A stretch of DNA of 64,000 bases from Sinomonas sp. R1AF57 (GTDB lineage: Bacteria; Actinomycetota; Actinomycetes; Actinomycetales; Micrococcaceae). Each line of letters starts with the position of its first letter. Position 1 is the stretch's first letter. The position numbers and the translations under genes were made by a program. Shown piece after piece: positions 7,406-15,739 of the stretch. The notes beneath the pieces were generated by a model that saw only the letters and a list, made by a program, of their open reading frames with translations, was not told where the DNA came from and did no database searches. The stretch covers positions 3,531,483 to 3,595,482 of the forward strand of contig NZ_CP022463.1 in assembly GCF_002224485.1 (NCBI RefSeq). Direction: 5' to 3'.

Positions 7406-8437
7406 CTACCGCCCGCCCTCGATCTTGCGGCTGCGCTGCTCGATGGCCCGGCCGCCGTACGGGTAGATGTCGAGCTCGGGCTCGCTGACCTTCGTGAGCT
7501 CGGCGGACTGCTCCTCGGTGAGCGTGAGGTCGGCGGCCTTGAGGTTGTCCGCGAGCTGCTCCCGCGTGCGGGCGCCGAGGATCACCGACGTCACTGCGGG
7601 CTGGTCCGCCACCCACCGCAGCGCGACCTGAGCCGAGGAGACGCCGTGCTCCCCCGCCACGGACGCGACCGCCTCGATGACCTCCCACGTCTTCTCCCGC
7701 GCGTTCCGCGGACCCCACGCCTCCATGCCGCGCTGCGGGTTCTCGCCCAGCCGCGTCGCGCCCGTTGGCTGGGTGTCGCGCTGGTACTTCCCGCTCAGCC
7801 AGCCCCCGCCGAGGGGAGACCAGGGCAGGAGGCCGAGGCCGGCGTCGAGCGCGGCGGGCACGATCTCGGATTCGATGCCGCGCACGAGCAGGCTGTACTG
7901 CGGCTGGAGCGTCACGGGAGCGGCCCAGCCGTGGGCCTTGGCCTCGTAGGCGGCCTTGGTGATCTGCCAGCCGAGGTAGTTGGAGAAGCCGTAGTAGCCG
8001 ATCTTCCCCGCCGAGACGGCGTCGTCGAGGAAGCGGAGCGTCTCCTCGATGGGCGTGTGCGGGTCCCACGCGTGCATCTGGTACAGGTCCACGTGGTCGA
8101 CGCCGAGCCGCCGCAGCGAGGCGTCGAGCGCGGTGCGGAGGTGGCGGCGGGACGTCCCGAGGTCGTTGGGCCCCTCCCCCATGGGGAACCGCCCCTTGGT
8201 CGCGATGACCATCTGGTCCCGCCGGTCGGGATTGGCCGCGAGCCAGCGCCCGATGATCTCCTCCGAGGTGCCCCGGCTGTAGACGTCGGCCGTGTCGAGG
8301 AAGTTCCCCCCGGCGGCGGCGTAGTCGTCGAGCAGGGCGTGCGACGTCGGCTCGTCGGCTTCCGCGCCGAACGTCATGGTCCCGAGGGCGAAGGCGGAGA
8401 CGGCGGCGCCGCTGCGCCCCAGTGTGCGGTACTCCAT
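7406..8437 (-). CDS. Aldo/keto reductase
   Basis: The 343-residue (alpha/beta)8-barrel protein is an NADPH-dependent carbonyl reductase of the Kv-beta/YajO/YccK-like class. The start MEYRTLGRSGAAVSAFALGTMTFG is typical. Catalytic residues are visible as Asp and Tyr in FLDTADVYSRGTSEEIIG, Lys in VIATKGRF and His in LYQMHAWD. The cofactor-binding end has SVILGARTREQLADNL. The ATG at 8437 was chosen because it opens the conserved N terminus; the frame runs on upstream into low-complexity Thr/Arg sequence. It lies 13 nt downstream of the small EAD-repeat gene and may be co-transcribed. Substrate is unknown. Confidence 0.92.
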   Translation of the reverse strand: MEYRTLGRSGAAVSAFALGTMTFGAEADEPTSHALLDDYAAAGGNFLDTADVYSRGTSEEIIGRWLAANPDRRDQMVIATKGRFPMGEGPNDLGTSRRHLRTALDASLRRLGVDHVDLYQMHAWDPHTPIEETLRFLDDAVSAGKIGYYGFSNYLGWQITKAAYEAKAHGWAAPVTLQPQYSLLVRGIESEIVPAALDAGLGLLPWSPLGGGWLSGKYQRDTQPTGATRLGENPQRGMEAWGPRNAREKTWEVIEAVASVAGEHGVSSAQVALRWVADQPAVTSVILGARTREQLADNLKAADLTLTEEQSAELTKVSEPELDIYPYGGRAIEQRSRKIEGGR

Positions 8438-8450
8438 GCGCGCGCCCTTC

Positions 8451-8720
8451 CTAGTCCTCGTACTCGTCGTTGCCCGCAGGCGGGTAGTCGTCGTCATCAT
8501 CAGGCAAGGGCTCGGCCTGTTCCAGCAGGTCGGCCTCGTTCGCCTCCGGATCCGTGCTGGCAGCGGGCGCGCCCCCGCCGGGCAGTGCGGAGGTGCGCTG
8601 CTCGAGGTAGTCGGCCTCGGAGGCCTCCAGCGGGGTGCCGGCGGCGGGTTCGTCGGGCGTGACGGGACCTGCGGGAATGCTCTGCTCCACTGCGTCTGCC
8701 TCAGGCACTTCGTCAGTCAT
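8451..8720 (-). CDS. Small acidic protein with three EADxxEQ repeats
   Basis: The ATG at 8720 is preceded by TAAGGAGG with a good spacing. The 89-residue product carries three copies of a short motif: PEADAVEQSIP near residue 6, SEADYLEQRTS near 36 and NEADLLEQAEP near 65, joined by Pro/Gly/Ala linkers. The C terminus is very acidic (DDDDDYPPAGNDEYED). The motif spacing of about 30 residues suggests repeated helical binding elements. No annotated family could be named with certainty. The downstream aldo/keto reductase is close enough to share a transcript. Confidence 0.65.
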   Translation of the reverse strand: MTDEVPEADAVEQSIPAGPVTPDEPAAGTPLEASEADYLEQRTSALPGGGAPAASTDPEANEADLLEQAEPLPDDDDDYPPAGNDEYED

Positions 8721-8786
8721 GTCCTGCCTCCTTAGGATCCTCATCGGCATACTCCAATGAGTCGGCGTACCCCCATGGGTCGGATC

Positions 8787-9383
8787 CTAAACGCCGGACC
8801 CCCCGACCTGACAGAGCCGGGAGACGGTGGAGCGCAGCTGCGCGGGAGTCGCCCGGCCCGTCCCCGCGGAGTAGGCGGCGTCGGCGTGCAGCATGAGCGC
8901 CGCGAAGACGAGCGCGACGGCGAGGCGCGCCGTCTCTGACGTCGCGCGCTGCTCGGCGAGGCGGATCACTCCCTTGCGCGCCCCCGAGGACCATTGGTGG
9001 AGGGCGGCGAGGAGGTCCGGCTCGAAGCCCATGAGCTCCTTGATGCGCGGGATGTCGCCCTCCGGGCCGCCGGCGATCCCGGCCACGAGCTCGCAGAGGT
9101 CGTCCACGAGGGTGCCGTGCGCCTCGAGGAACCGGCGTTCCTGCTCCTCGGACAGCGCCGTGGCGGGGAGTCCCAGGGTCGCGGCCGCCTTCGAGGGGAA
9201 GTAGTTGAAGAACGTCCGCTCGGAGATGCCCGCCTCCGCGCAGACGTCCGCGACCGTGACCTGCGCGAGGCCGCGCTCGGCGGCGAGGGCGAACGCGGCG
9301 TCGTGGATCGCCCGCCGCGTCCGCTCCTTCTTGCGCTCCCGCAGGGTTCCCGGCGCGTCGTCGTGCGCCGTGCCGCCCTCCAT
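8787..9383 (-). CDS. TetR family transcriptional regulator of the adjacent exporter
   Basis: The 198-residue protein has an N-terminal TetR HTH (about residues 13-60, ERTRRAIHDAAFALAAERGLAQVTVADVCAEAGISERTFFNYF by its helix pattern). A divergent all-helical ligand domain follows, ending AQLRSTVSRLCQVGG. It lies 5 nt downstream of the DHA2 exporter gene on the same strand, so exporter and repressor form one operon. An alternative GTG at 9392 would overlap the exporter stop by four bases; the ATG at 9383 is preferred for its GGGGGTG spacing. The likely operator is the TTGCAGA palindrome upstream of the exporter, giving self-limiting control. Confidence 0.88.
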   Translation of the reverse strand: MEGGTAHDDAPGTLRERKKERTRRAIHDAAFALAAERGLAQVTVADVCAEAGISERTFFNYFPSKAAATLGLPATALSEEQERRFLEAHGTLVDDLCELVAGIAGGPEGDIPRIKELMGFEPDLLAALHQWSSGARKGVIRLAEQRATSETARLAVALVFAALMLHADAAYSAGTGRATPAQLRSTVSRLCQVGGSGV

Positions 9384-9388
9384 CCCGC

Positions 9389-11512
9389 TCACCCCCGGTG
9401 GACCCGGATCACGCCGGTGTCGGGGCCGGTCGGCGAGCCGGTCTCGGCGGCGGCCAGGGCGGCGTCGGACTCGAGGTCCTCTGCGGTGCTGCGGGCGTCG
9501 GCCTGCTCCTGGAGCGCCGAGCGCTGGCGGAGCGGCGGGACCTTGAAGAACCACGAGAGCACGAACGCGAGGACCGTGATCCCGAACCCGACCCAGTAGA
9601 TGCTCACCGCGGAGTCGTTGAAGCCCACCATGAACGGCCGGGTGAGGCGTGCGTCGGCGCCCTTGAGGAAGGAGGTGTCCGAGGTGGTGGAGGACGAGGA
9701 CCCCTCGGACGAGGACCCGTCCTTGAGCTTGTCGACCATCGTCGGCACGAGCCTGTCCACGATCGCGGACCGCTGCGCCTGGTCGGAGTAGTCCACCACG
9801 AGGCGGCCGTTCTCGACGGCGGCGCCCGCCTTCTGCGCCGCGGCCTCGAGGGCCTGCTGCTCGGCGGCCGGCTTCGCAGCGGCGACCTGGCTGTCGATGA
9901 CACCCTGGGCGGCGGACTCCGGGAGCACCCCGGCGGCCACCTGCTTCTGGACGGCGGCGGTCACCTGCTGCGTCACCGCTTGATCAGCGGCCTGCTTGGC
10001 AGCCGTGGCGCCCTGGTCGAGCCCGGACTGCACCTGCTCCTTCACCGGGCCCACGATGGGGTTCCAGATCTTCTCCATGACGCCGCTGTTCGCGGGATTG
10101 GACGCGACCGAGGGCGTGAGGGCGGCGTCGAGGGCGCTCGTGAGGTCGTCCTTGTTCTGCATCGCGGAGCTGATGTTGGTCGACATCGTCGCGAAGAGGA
10201 CGGAGAGCAGCACGGCCGTGCCGAGCGTCCCGCCGATCTGCCGGAAGAAGGTGGCAGAGCTCGTGGCGACGCCCATGTCCCGCGGAGTGACGGAGTTCTG
10301 GGAGGCCAGGATGAGCGACTGCATGAGCTGGCCCATGCCGAGCCCGATGAGGAACATCGCGATCATGAGGTACCAGAGCGGCTTGTCGACCGTCATGGAC
10401 GTCAGGACGAGGTAGCCGATCGCGACGAGGAGTGTCCCCGTGACCGGGAAGATGCGGTACTTCCCGGTGCGGGAGACGATCTGGCCGGAGGCGATCGAGG
10501 CGATCATGAGGCCGCCGATCATGGGCAGCGTCGCGAAGCCGGACTCGGTGGGCGTGAGGCCCGTGACGAGCTGGAGGTACAGCGGGAGCGTGAGCATGGC
10601 CCCGAACATCGCGAAGCCCACGAGGAAGCCGAGGACGGTGGCCATCGAGAACGTGCGCGAGCGGAAGAGCCGCAGGGGGATGATCGCATCCGTGCCCATG
10701 GCTCGCTCGATAGCGATGAACGCGACGAGCCCGACGCCGCCGATCACGTAGCAGGCGATCGACGCCGCGGAGTCCCAGCCCCACTCGCGCCCCTGCTCCG
10801 CCACGAGCAGCAGCGGGACGAGCGTGACGACGACGGCGGTGGCCCCCCACCAGTCGATCCGCGGGGCCTCGTGCTTGTGGAACTTCGGCAGGTGCAGGAA
10901 CGCGAGGACCATGAGCAGCGCGAGGATGCCGATGGGCACGTTGATCAGGAACACCCAGCGCCAGCCGGAGATCCACATGATCTGGTTCGCGTCGGCGAAG
11001 ACGCCGCCGATCAGCGGGCCCACCACCGAGGAGACGCCGAAGACTGCGAGGAAGAAGCCCTGGTACTTGGCTCGCTCGCGCGGGGCGAGGATGTCGCCCA
11101 TGATCGCGAGCGGCAGCGACATGAGCGCACCGGCGCCGATGCCCTGGAACGCCCGGAACCCGGCGAGCATGATCATCGAGGTCGAGAACGAGGACAGGAA
11201 CGAGCCCAGGATGAACACCGCGAGGCCGAAGATGTACAGCGGGCGGCGGCCGAAGATGTCCGAGAGCTTGCCGTAGATCGGCGTCGTGATCGTCGAGGTG
11301 ATGAGGTATGCGGTGGTGACCCAGGCCTGCTGGTCGAGGCCGTGGAGGTCGTCCCCGATGGTGCGGATCGCGGTGCCGACCACGGTCTGGTCGAGGGACG
11401 AGAGGAACATCCCCGCCATGAGGGCGTAGATGACCAGCATGATCTGCCGCTGGGTCATGACGGCGTCCGACGGCGCAGCTGTCGCCGGGGAGCCTGCCGA
11501 TGCGTGAGACAT
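9389..11512 (-). CDS. DHA2 family MFS multidrug exporter with long C-terminal loop
   Basis: The 707-residue protein is a 14-helix drug:H+ antiporter of the EmrB/QacA class. It shows FLSSLDQTVVGTAIRTI in helix 1, the loop motif GKLSDIFGRRPLYIFG, and the antiporter helix GFRAFQGIGAGALMSLPLAIMGD. Unusual for its size is a loop of roughly 190 residues before the last helix (about residues 465-655), rich in Ala, Gln and Lys with predicted helical or coiled character and a Ser-rich end. Similar large loops occur in actinobacterial DHA2 proteins. The TetR gene follows immediately. Substrate is unknown; toxic lipophilic compounds are typical for the family. Confidence 0.9.
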   Translation of the reverse strand: MSHASAGSPATAAPSDAVMTQRQIMLVIYALMAGMFLSSLDQTVVGTAIRTIGDDLHGLDQQAWVTTAYLITSTITTPIYGKLSDIFGRRPLYIFGLAVFILGSFLSSFSTSMIMLAGFRAFQGIGAGALMSLPLAIMGDILAPRERAKYQGFFLAVFGVSSVVGPLIGGVFADANQIMWISGWRWVFLINVPIGILALLMVLAFLHLPKFHKHEAPRIDWWGATAVVVTLVPLLLVAEQGREWGWDSAASIACYVIGGVGLVAFIAIERAMGTDAIIPLRLFRSRTFSMATVLGFLVGFAMFGAMLTLPLYLQLVTGLTPTESGFATLPMIGGLMIASIASGQIVSRTGKYRIFPVTGTLLVAIGYLVLTSMTVDKPLWYLMIAMFLIGLGMGQLMQSLILASQNSVTPRDMGVATSSATFFRQIGGTLGTAVLLSVLFATMSTNISSAMQNKDDLTSALDAALTPSVASNPANSGVMEKIWNPIVGPVKEQVQSGLDQGATAAKQAADQAVTQQVTAAVQKQVAAGVLPESAAQGVIDSQVAAAKPAAEQQALEAAAQKAGAAVENGRLVVDYSDQAQRSAIVDRLVPTMVDKLKDGSSSEGSSSSTTSDTSFLKGADARLTRPFMVGFNDSAVSIYWVGFGITVLAFVLSWFFKVPPLRQRSALQEQADARSTAEDLESDAALAAAETGSPTGPDTGVIRVHRG

Positions 11513-11585
11513 GGAGGTGTCCGAATCTGTCAGAGGGGTTCAGGAGTCAGAGGGCCTGGGAGCGCAGTCGTTCGCCGAGGCAACT

Positions 11586-11617
11586 TTGCAGACTCTGCAA
11601 GTTTACACACTCTGCAA
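11586..11617 (-). promoter_or_regulatory. Candidate TetR operator upstream of the exporter operon
   Basis: A 15-bp palindrome TTGCAGACTCTGCAA (11586-11600) is followed 10 nt later by a second right half-site TCTGCAA (11611-11617). It lies about 75-105 bp upstream of the exporter start, where a repressor encoded in the same operon would act. The assignment to the TetR protein is inferred from position and symmetry. Confidence 0.6.
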
Positions 11618-11640
11618 GAATCCGTCACCACGCGCTGGCG

Positions 11641-11979
11641 CTACCCCTCGTCGATCCGCTTGAGCAGGTCGCCGAGGGCCTCGCGGATCTCGTCGTGGCC
11701 GTACTGCGAGGCGCGGCTCTCCCCCGAGATCACGGCGCACCGGTGCACCTTCGCGAGGTCGCTGAAGGGGAACTTGTAGCGTCCCTTCGTCCCGCCCTCG
11801 TCGTCGTCCACGCCGAGGAACCACTTCGCGTACTCGTCCTCGCCGTGCTTGTCGAGGTACGCACTGAGCTCCTTGGCCGACGGCGCATGCTCGCTCCAGT
11901 CGTCCCGCGAGTCCCGCACCACCTTGCCCTCGCGCACGAGCGCCTTCGCGTTCTCGTACGCCTTCCTGTTCAGCTTCAC
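11641..11979 (-). CDS. Conserved hypothetical protein (112 aa)
   Basis: The GTG at 11979 is preceded by GGAGGAACTGCG and opens VKLNRKAYENAKALVREGKVV. The product has an N-terminal helical part, then DKHGEDEYAKWFLGVDDDE and KGRYKFPFSDLAKVHRCAVISGESRA, ending in a helix EIREALGDLLKRIDEG. The pattern (KWFLGVD, KGRYKFPFSD, VHRCAV) resembles small uncharacterised proteins found across Actinobacteria and Proteobacteria. No enzymatic motif is seen. It stands alone between the exporter promoter region and a LysR gene. Confidence 0.75.
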   Translation of the reverse strand: MKLNRKAYENAKALVREGKVVRDSRDDWSEHAPSAKELSAYLDKHGEDEYAKWFLGVDDDEGGTKGRYKFPFSDLAKVHRCAVISGESRASQYGHDEIREALGDLLKRIDEG

Positions 11980-12032
11980 CGCAGTTCCTCCTTCCGAACG
12001 CACGACGCCGGGACGCGCCGTCCGCGGGAGGC

Positions 12033-12986
12033 TTACCCGGCGTCGGGGTGCTGAACCGGCCGCGACAGGTCCTGCCGGCTACGGCCCTGGGCGCGCCGCG
12101 CAGTCGAGCGGAAGACCACGGCGGCCTGCTGCCCTGCGGGGCTGAGGCGGCGGTTGGCGAGGTGGGCCAGGAGGATCCGGCGGTTGGGGGAACGCTCGAT
12201 GGGGACGGAGACGATGTCCGGGCGCAGGGCGGAGAGCGCAAGCTGGGGAGCGAGGGCTATCCCGATGCCCGCCGCCACCATGCCCTGCGTCTCCTGGTAG
12301 TCGTTGGCCGCGAAGGCGATGCGCGGTTCGAAGCCGGCGTCGCGGCAGACCCGGCTGAGGACGTCGGCCACCGGGTGCTCGTCGCGGACGACCCACTCCT
12401 GGTCCCGCAGGTCTGCCACGCGCACGGGCCCGGCGTCGGCGAGCGGGTGCTCGCGGGGCACGAGGAGCACGGTGGGGTCGCTCATGAGGGGCGTGACCGT
12501 GAGCTCGTCGTCTTCAATCCGCTCCCACGGATAGTCCCACAGGAGCGTCAGCTCGATGTCACGCCTCTTCAGCCGCTCGATGAGGCCGCCGCGGCGCGCG
12601 CTGACGACCGTGACGGCCACGTCAGGGTGGCGCGCGCGGAACGCGAGCACGACGTCGGGCATGAGGGAGGCGCCCACCGTGGGGAAAGTGCCCATCCGGA
12701 GCTGTCCGCGCCGCAGTCCCGCGAACTCGTCCATCTCCGCCCGCGCGGCGTCGATCGTCCTGTCGATGTCGTCGGCGTAGCGCAGCAGTGCCGTGCCGGC
12801 CTCCGTCAGGGCCACCCCCCGGGGGCGCCTCTCGAGCAGGGCCACGCCCATCTCCTGCTCGAGCTTGGCGATCTGCTGGGAGACCGCCGACGTCGTGAAG
12901 GAGAGCGCCGCCGCGGCGGAGGTCAGGGAGCCGAGGCGTGCCACCTCGCGCAGCAGGTGGAGACGGCGCAGATCGAGGTCAGCCAT
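12033..12986 (-). CDS. LysR family transcriptional regulator
   Basis: The 317-residue protein has the LysR winged HTH in residues 1-62 (LDLRRLHLLREVARLGSLTSAAAALSF by its layout, then SAVSQQIAKLEQEMGVALLERR). A periplasmic-binding-protein-like effector domain follows from about residue 90. It is transcribed divergently from the PrpF-type isomerase and symporter genes with 126 bp between the starts, the classical arrangement for a LysR activator that also represses itself. The expected inducer is a carboxylate handled by these genes. This role is inferred from position. Confidence 0.9.
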   Translation of the reverse strand: MADLDLRRLHLLREVARLGSLTSAAAALSFTTSAVSQQIAKLEQEMGVALLERRPRGVALTEAGTALLRYADDIDRTIDAARAEMDEFAGLRRGQLRMGTFPTVGASLMPDVVLAFRARHPDVAVTVVSARRGGLIERLKRRDIELTLLWDYPWERIEDDELTVTPLMSDPTVLLVPREHPLADAGPVRVADLRDQEWVVRDEHPVADVLSRVCRDAGFEPRIAFAANDYQETQGMVAAGIGIALAPQLALSALRPDIVSVPIERSPNRRILLAHLANRRLSPAGQQAAVVFRSTARRAQGRSRQDLSRPVQHPDAG

Positions 12987-13112
12987 ATCGAGACTTTAGC
13001 AGGAATAGACAGTGGTCGAATTCTTCGTGATTGTGCTGAAGGCTCGCCGCCCCGATCGTAGAAGGAGCAGGCGCTGTGAGGCGCAACACCCCACGACACG
13101 AAGGAGACGGCC

Positions 13113-14249
13113 GTGCAACTACGCGGTCACTGGTACCGGGGCGGCACGAGCAAGTGCTGGCTCTTCGACGCACAGGACATGGCCCAGCACGCGGACACCC
13201 GCGAGGAGATGGTCGGGCTGCTGGCCGACGCGTTCGGTGCGGCGGACGCCCGCCAGCTCGACGGCGTCGGCGGAGGCACCTCGACGACCTCCAAGGCCGC
13301 GATCATCACCGCCACCCCGGACGGCCCTGCCGATCTCGACTACCTGTTCGCGCAGGTGGGGATCGGGGAGCCGACCGTCGAGCTCGGGTCCAACTGCGGC
13401 AACTGCGCGACCGCGATCGCCCTGTACGCGGTCCAGGCCGGCGTTGTCGCCCCCGCGGAGGGCAGCACCCGCGTCCGGATGCGCAACCTCAACACCGGCG
13501 CGGTCCTGACCGGGACGATCGCGACCCCCGGCCGTCGGATCCCGACCTCCGGGCGGGCCACGGTGCCGGGCAGCGACGCTCCCGGCGTGCCGGTCAGCCT
13601 GTCCTTCCACGCTCCGTGGGGGCAGACGACGGGAGCGGTGCTTCCCACCGGCAGCCCGGCTGACCGGCTCGCCGTCGGCCACACGGTACTCACCGCCTCC
13701 ATGGTCGACGCCGGGGCTCCCGCCGTCTTCCTCCGCGCGGACGAGGCCGGGATCGACCTGTCCAGGATGGATTCCGGCCTGGCCGACCACCTGCCCCAGC
13801 TCCTCGCCGCCCGGGCCGCCGCCGGCGTCGCCATGGGGCTGCGGAGGCCGGAGGATCCGCCGCAGAACGCGATCCCGAAGGTCGGGGTCGTCGCCCCTGC
13901 CGCGGACTACACCGCGGCGGACGGCACCAGGATCGCGGCGGACAGCCACGACGTGCGGGTGCGGATGCTCTCGATGCTCGCACCCCACCCCGCGATCGGC
14001 CTGACCTCGGCTGTCGCGGTCTCCCTTGCGGGGGCGGTGGCCGGATCGGTGGTTGCCGACGCCCTGTCCCCGGTGGACACCGGAAGCAGCACGAGGCTCC
14101 TGCGCATCGGCACGCCGGCCGGGGTCATCACCACCGAAGCCATCACCGACGGCTCCGGAGCCGTCACTGAAGTCGCCCTCCACCGGGCGGCCCGCCAGCT
14201 CGCCGTCGCCGACATCGACGTCGCACGGCCGCTCGCCCAGACGGCGTAG
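13113..14249 (+). CDS. PrpF-family isomerase / 4-oxalomesaconate tautomerase-like protein
   Basis: The 378-residue protein belongs to the PrpF/GalD family (diaminopimelate-epimerase fold). Seen directly are the N-terminal RGGTSKCWLF, VGGGTSTTSKAAII near residue 50, SNCGNCATAI near 90 (conserved Cys of the active site) and a second half with VGVVAPAADY. Family members isomerise cis/trans-aconitate-type acids (PrpF) or tautomerise 4-oxalomesaconate in gallate and protocatechuate meta-cleavage (GalD). The GTG at 13113 has AAGGAG nine bases upstream. It precedes a DAACS carboxylate symporter by 57 nt, so uptake and isomerisation of an unsaturated tricarboxylate or dicarboxylate is the likely joint job. 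Confidence 0.85.
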   Translation: MQLRGHWYRGGTSKCWLFDAQDMAQHADTREEMVGLLADAFGAADARQLDGVGGGTSTTSKAAIITATPDGPADLDYLFAQVGIGEPTVELGSNCGNCATAIALYAVQAGVVAPAEGSTRVRMRNLNTGAVLTGTIATPGRRIPTSGRATVPGSDAPGVPVSLSFHAPWGQTTGAVLPTGSPADRLAVGHTVLTASMVDAGAPAVFLRADEAGIDLSRMDSGLADHLPQLLAARAAAGVAMGLRRPEDPPQNAIPKVGVVAPAADYTAADGTRIAADSHDVRVRMLSMLAPHPAIGLTSAVAVSLAGAVAGSVVADALSPVDTGSSTRLLRIGTPAGVITTEAITDGSGAVTEVALHRAARQLAVADIDVARPLAQTA

Positions 14250-14306
14250 CACCCATCACCAGCCCCCTGTCATCATGGACAGGGCAGAACTCCAGGAAGT
14301 TGTTCA

Positions 14307-15659
14307 ATGAAGATCAAAGCCATCCTCGGGCACCTCTACGTCCAGGTCCTCATCGGCGTCGGGCTGGGCATCCTCGTCGGCGCACTCTGGCCCGACCTCG
14401 GCGCAGACCTGAAGCCGCTCGGCGACGGGTTCGTGAAGCTGGTGAAGTTCATGATCGCCCCGATCGTGTTCTGCACCATCGTCAGCGGCATCACCTCCCT
14501 GACCGACACCAAGAAGATCGGCCCCACGCTGCTGCGCTCGCTCGGGCTCTTCTACGCCCTCACCGCGCTGGCGCTCGCCCTCGGCCTCGCCTCGGTCATG
14601 CTGTTCCAGCCGGGCGCGGGCATGCACGTCGACCCGGCCCACCTGGACGCCGGCGTCGCGGCGAAGTACACGAGCCAGATCCACAACAACACCCCGGTGG
14701 ACTTCCTCCTGAGCCTGATCCCGACCACCTTCGTGGGCGCCTTCGCCGACGGCGAGGTCCTGCCCGTGCTCCTGATCGCTCTCCTCTGCGGCTTCGCGTT
14801 CACCCGGCTCGGCTCAGCCGGCAAGCTCGCCCTGGATGTGGTCAACAGCTTCAACAAGCTCCTGTTCGTCATCTTCGGCTACCTCATGAAGGTCGCCCCC
14901 ATCGGGGCCTTCGGCGCCATGGCCTTCACCGTCGGCAAGTACGGCGCGCACTCCATCGGCAACCTCGGCCTGCTCATCCTGGCCTTCTACGCCGCCTGCA
15001 TCGCCTTCGTCGTGATCGGGCTGGGCATCCTCGCCAAGATGAACGGCGTCAGCCTCTGGCAGGTCCTGCGCTACTTCAAGGACGAGATCTTCATCGTCCT
15101 GGCCACCTCGTCCAGCGAGCCCGTGCTCCCGCGGCTGCTCTCGAAGCTCGAGCGCATCGGCTGCAACCGCGGCGTCGTAGGCCTCGTGGTCCCGACCGGC
15201 TACTCCTTCAACCTCACTGGCACCGCCGTGTACCTCACGCTCGCCTCGATGTTCATCGCCCAGGCCTGCGACATCCACCTCAGCTGGGACCAGATCCTGC
15301 TCATGCTCGGCATGATGCTCCTGACCTCCAAGGGCGCCGCGGGCGTCACCGGAAGCGGCTTCGTCGCCCTCGTGGCCACCCTCGCCGTCATGCCGACCCT
15401 GCCGGTCGCGGGCGTCGCACTCATCGTCGGCATCGACCGCTTCATGAGCGAGGCCCGCGCCCTGACCAGCACCATCTGCAACATCGTCTCCTGCATCGCC
15501 GTGGCGCGGTGGGAGAAGGCCCTGGACACCGAGGTCCTGCGGGCCGAGCTCAGCTCGGGCTTCGTGCCGACGGAGGCTGAGACGGAGTCAGCGACCGAGC
15601 CGCAATCACAGACGGAGGCGGAGAAGCAGGGCGCCGCAGTCCCCGTGGCCGCGCACTGA
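14307..15659 (+). CDS. DAACS family dicarboxylate:cation symporter (DctA-like)
   Basis: The 450-residue membrane protein matches the C4-dicarboxylate/glutamate symporters. Conserved elements are FVKLVKFMIAPIVFCTIVSGI near residue 40, a central FGYLMKVAPIGAFGAMAF, the Ser-rich hairpin region ATSSSEPVLPRLLSKLE, VPTGYSFNLTGTAVYLTLASMFIAQ, and the second hairpin LTSKGAAGVTGSGFVALVATL. The NLTG pattern agrees with dicarboxylate transport. The tail after residue 430 is Gln/Glu rich. With the PrpF-type gene it forms a two-gene operon ending in a strong hairpin. The substrate is likely a C4 or C6 carboxylate (succinate, fumarate, aconitate type). Confidence 0.92.
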   Translation: MKIKAILGHLYVQVLIGVGLGILVGALWPDLGADLKPLGDGFVKLVKFMIAPIVFCTIVSGITSLTDTKKIGPTLLRSLGLFYALTALALALGLASVMLFQPGAGMHVDPAHLDAGVAAKYTSQIHNNTPVDFLLSLIPTTFVGAFADGEVLPVLLIALLCGFAFTRLGSAGKLALDVVNSFNKLLFVIFGYLMKVAPIGAFGAMAFTVGKYGAHSIGNLGLLILAFYAACIAFVVIGLGILAKMNGVSLWQVLRYFKDEIFIVLATSSSEPVLPRLLSKLERIGCNRGVVGLVVPTGYSFNLTGTAVYLTLASMFIAQACDIHLSWDQILLMLGMMLLTSKGAAGVTGSGFVALVATLAVMPTLPVAGVALIVGIDRFMSEARALTSTICNIVSCIAVARWEKALDTEVLRAELSSGFVPTEAETESATEPQSQTEAEKQGAAVPVAAH

Positions 15660-15688
15660 CGCCCAGCAACCCACCGACGCCCAGCACC

Positions 15689-15725
15689 GAGTGCTCCGGG
15701 GCCCCCCAAGGGCTCCGGAGCACTC
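15689..15725 (+). terminator. Terminator hairpin after the symporter gene
   Basis: Perfect 11-bp arms GAGTGCTCCGG (15689-15699) and CCGGAGCACTC (15715-15725) enclose a 15-nt G/C-rich loop. The hairpin lies 30 nt after the symporter stop and just before the stop of the convergent amidohydrolase, so it may serve both directions. Confidence 0.7.
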
Positions 15726-15739
15726 CCGCGTTCGCCGCT

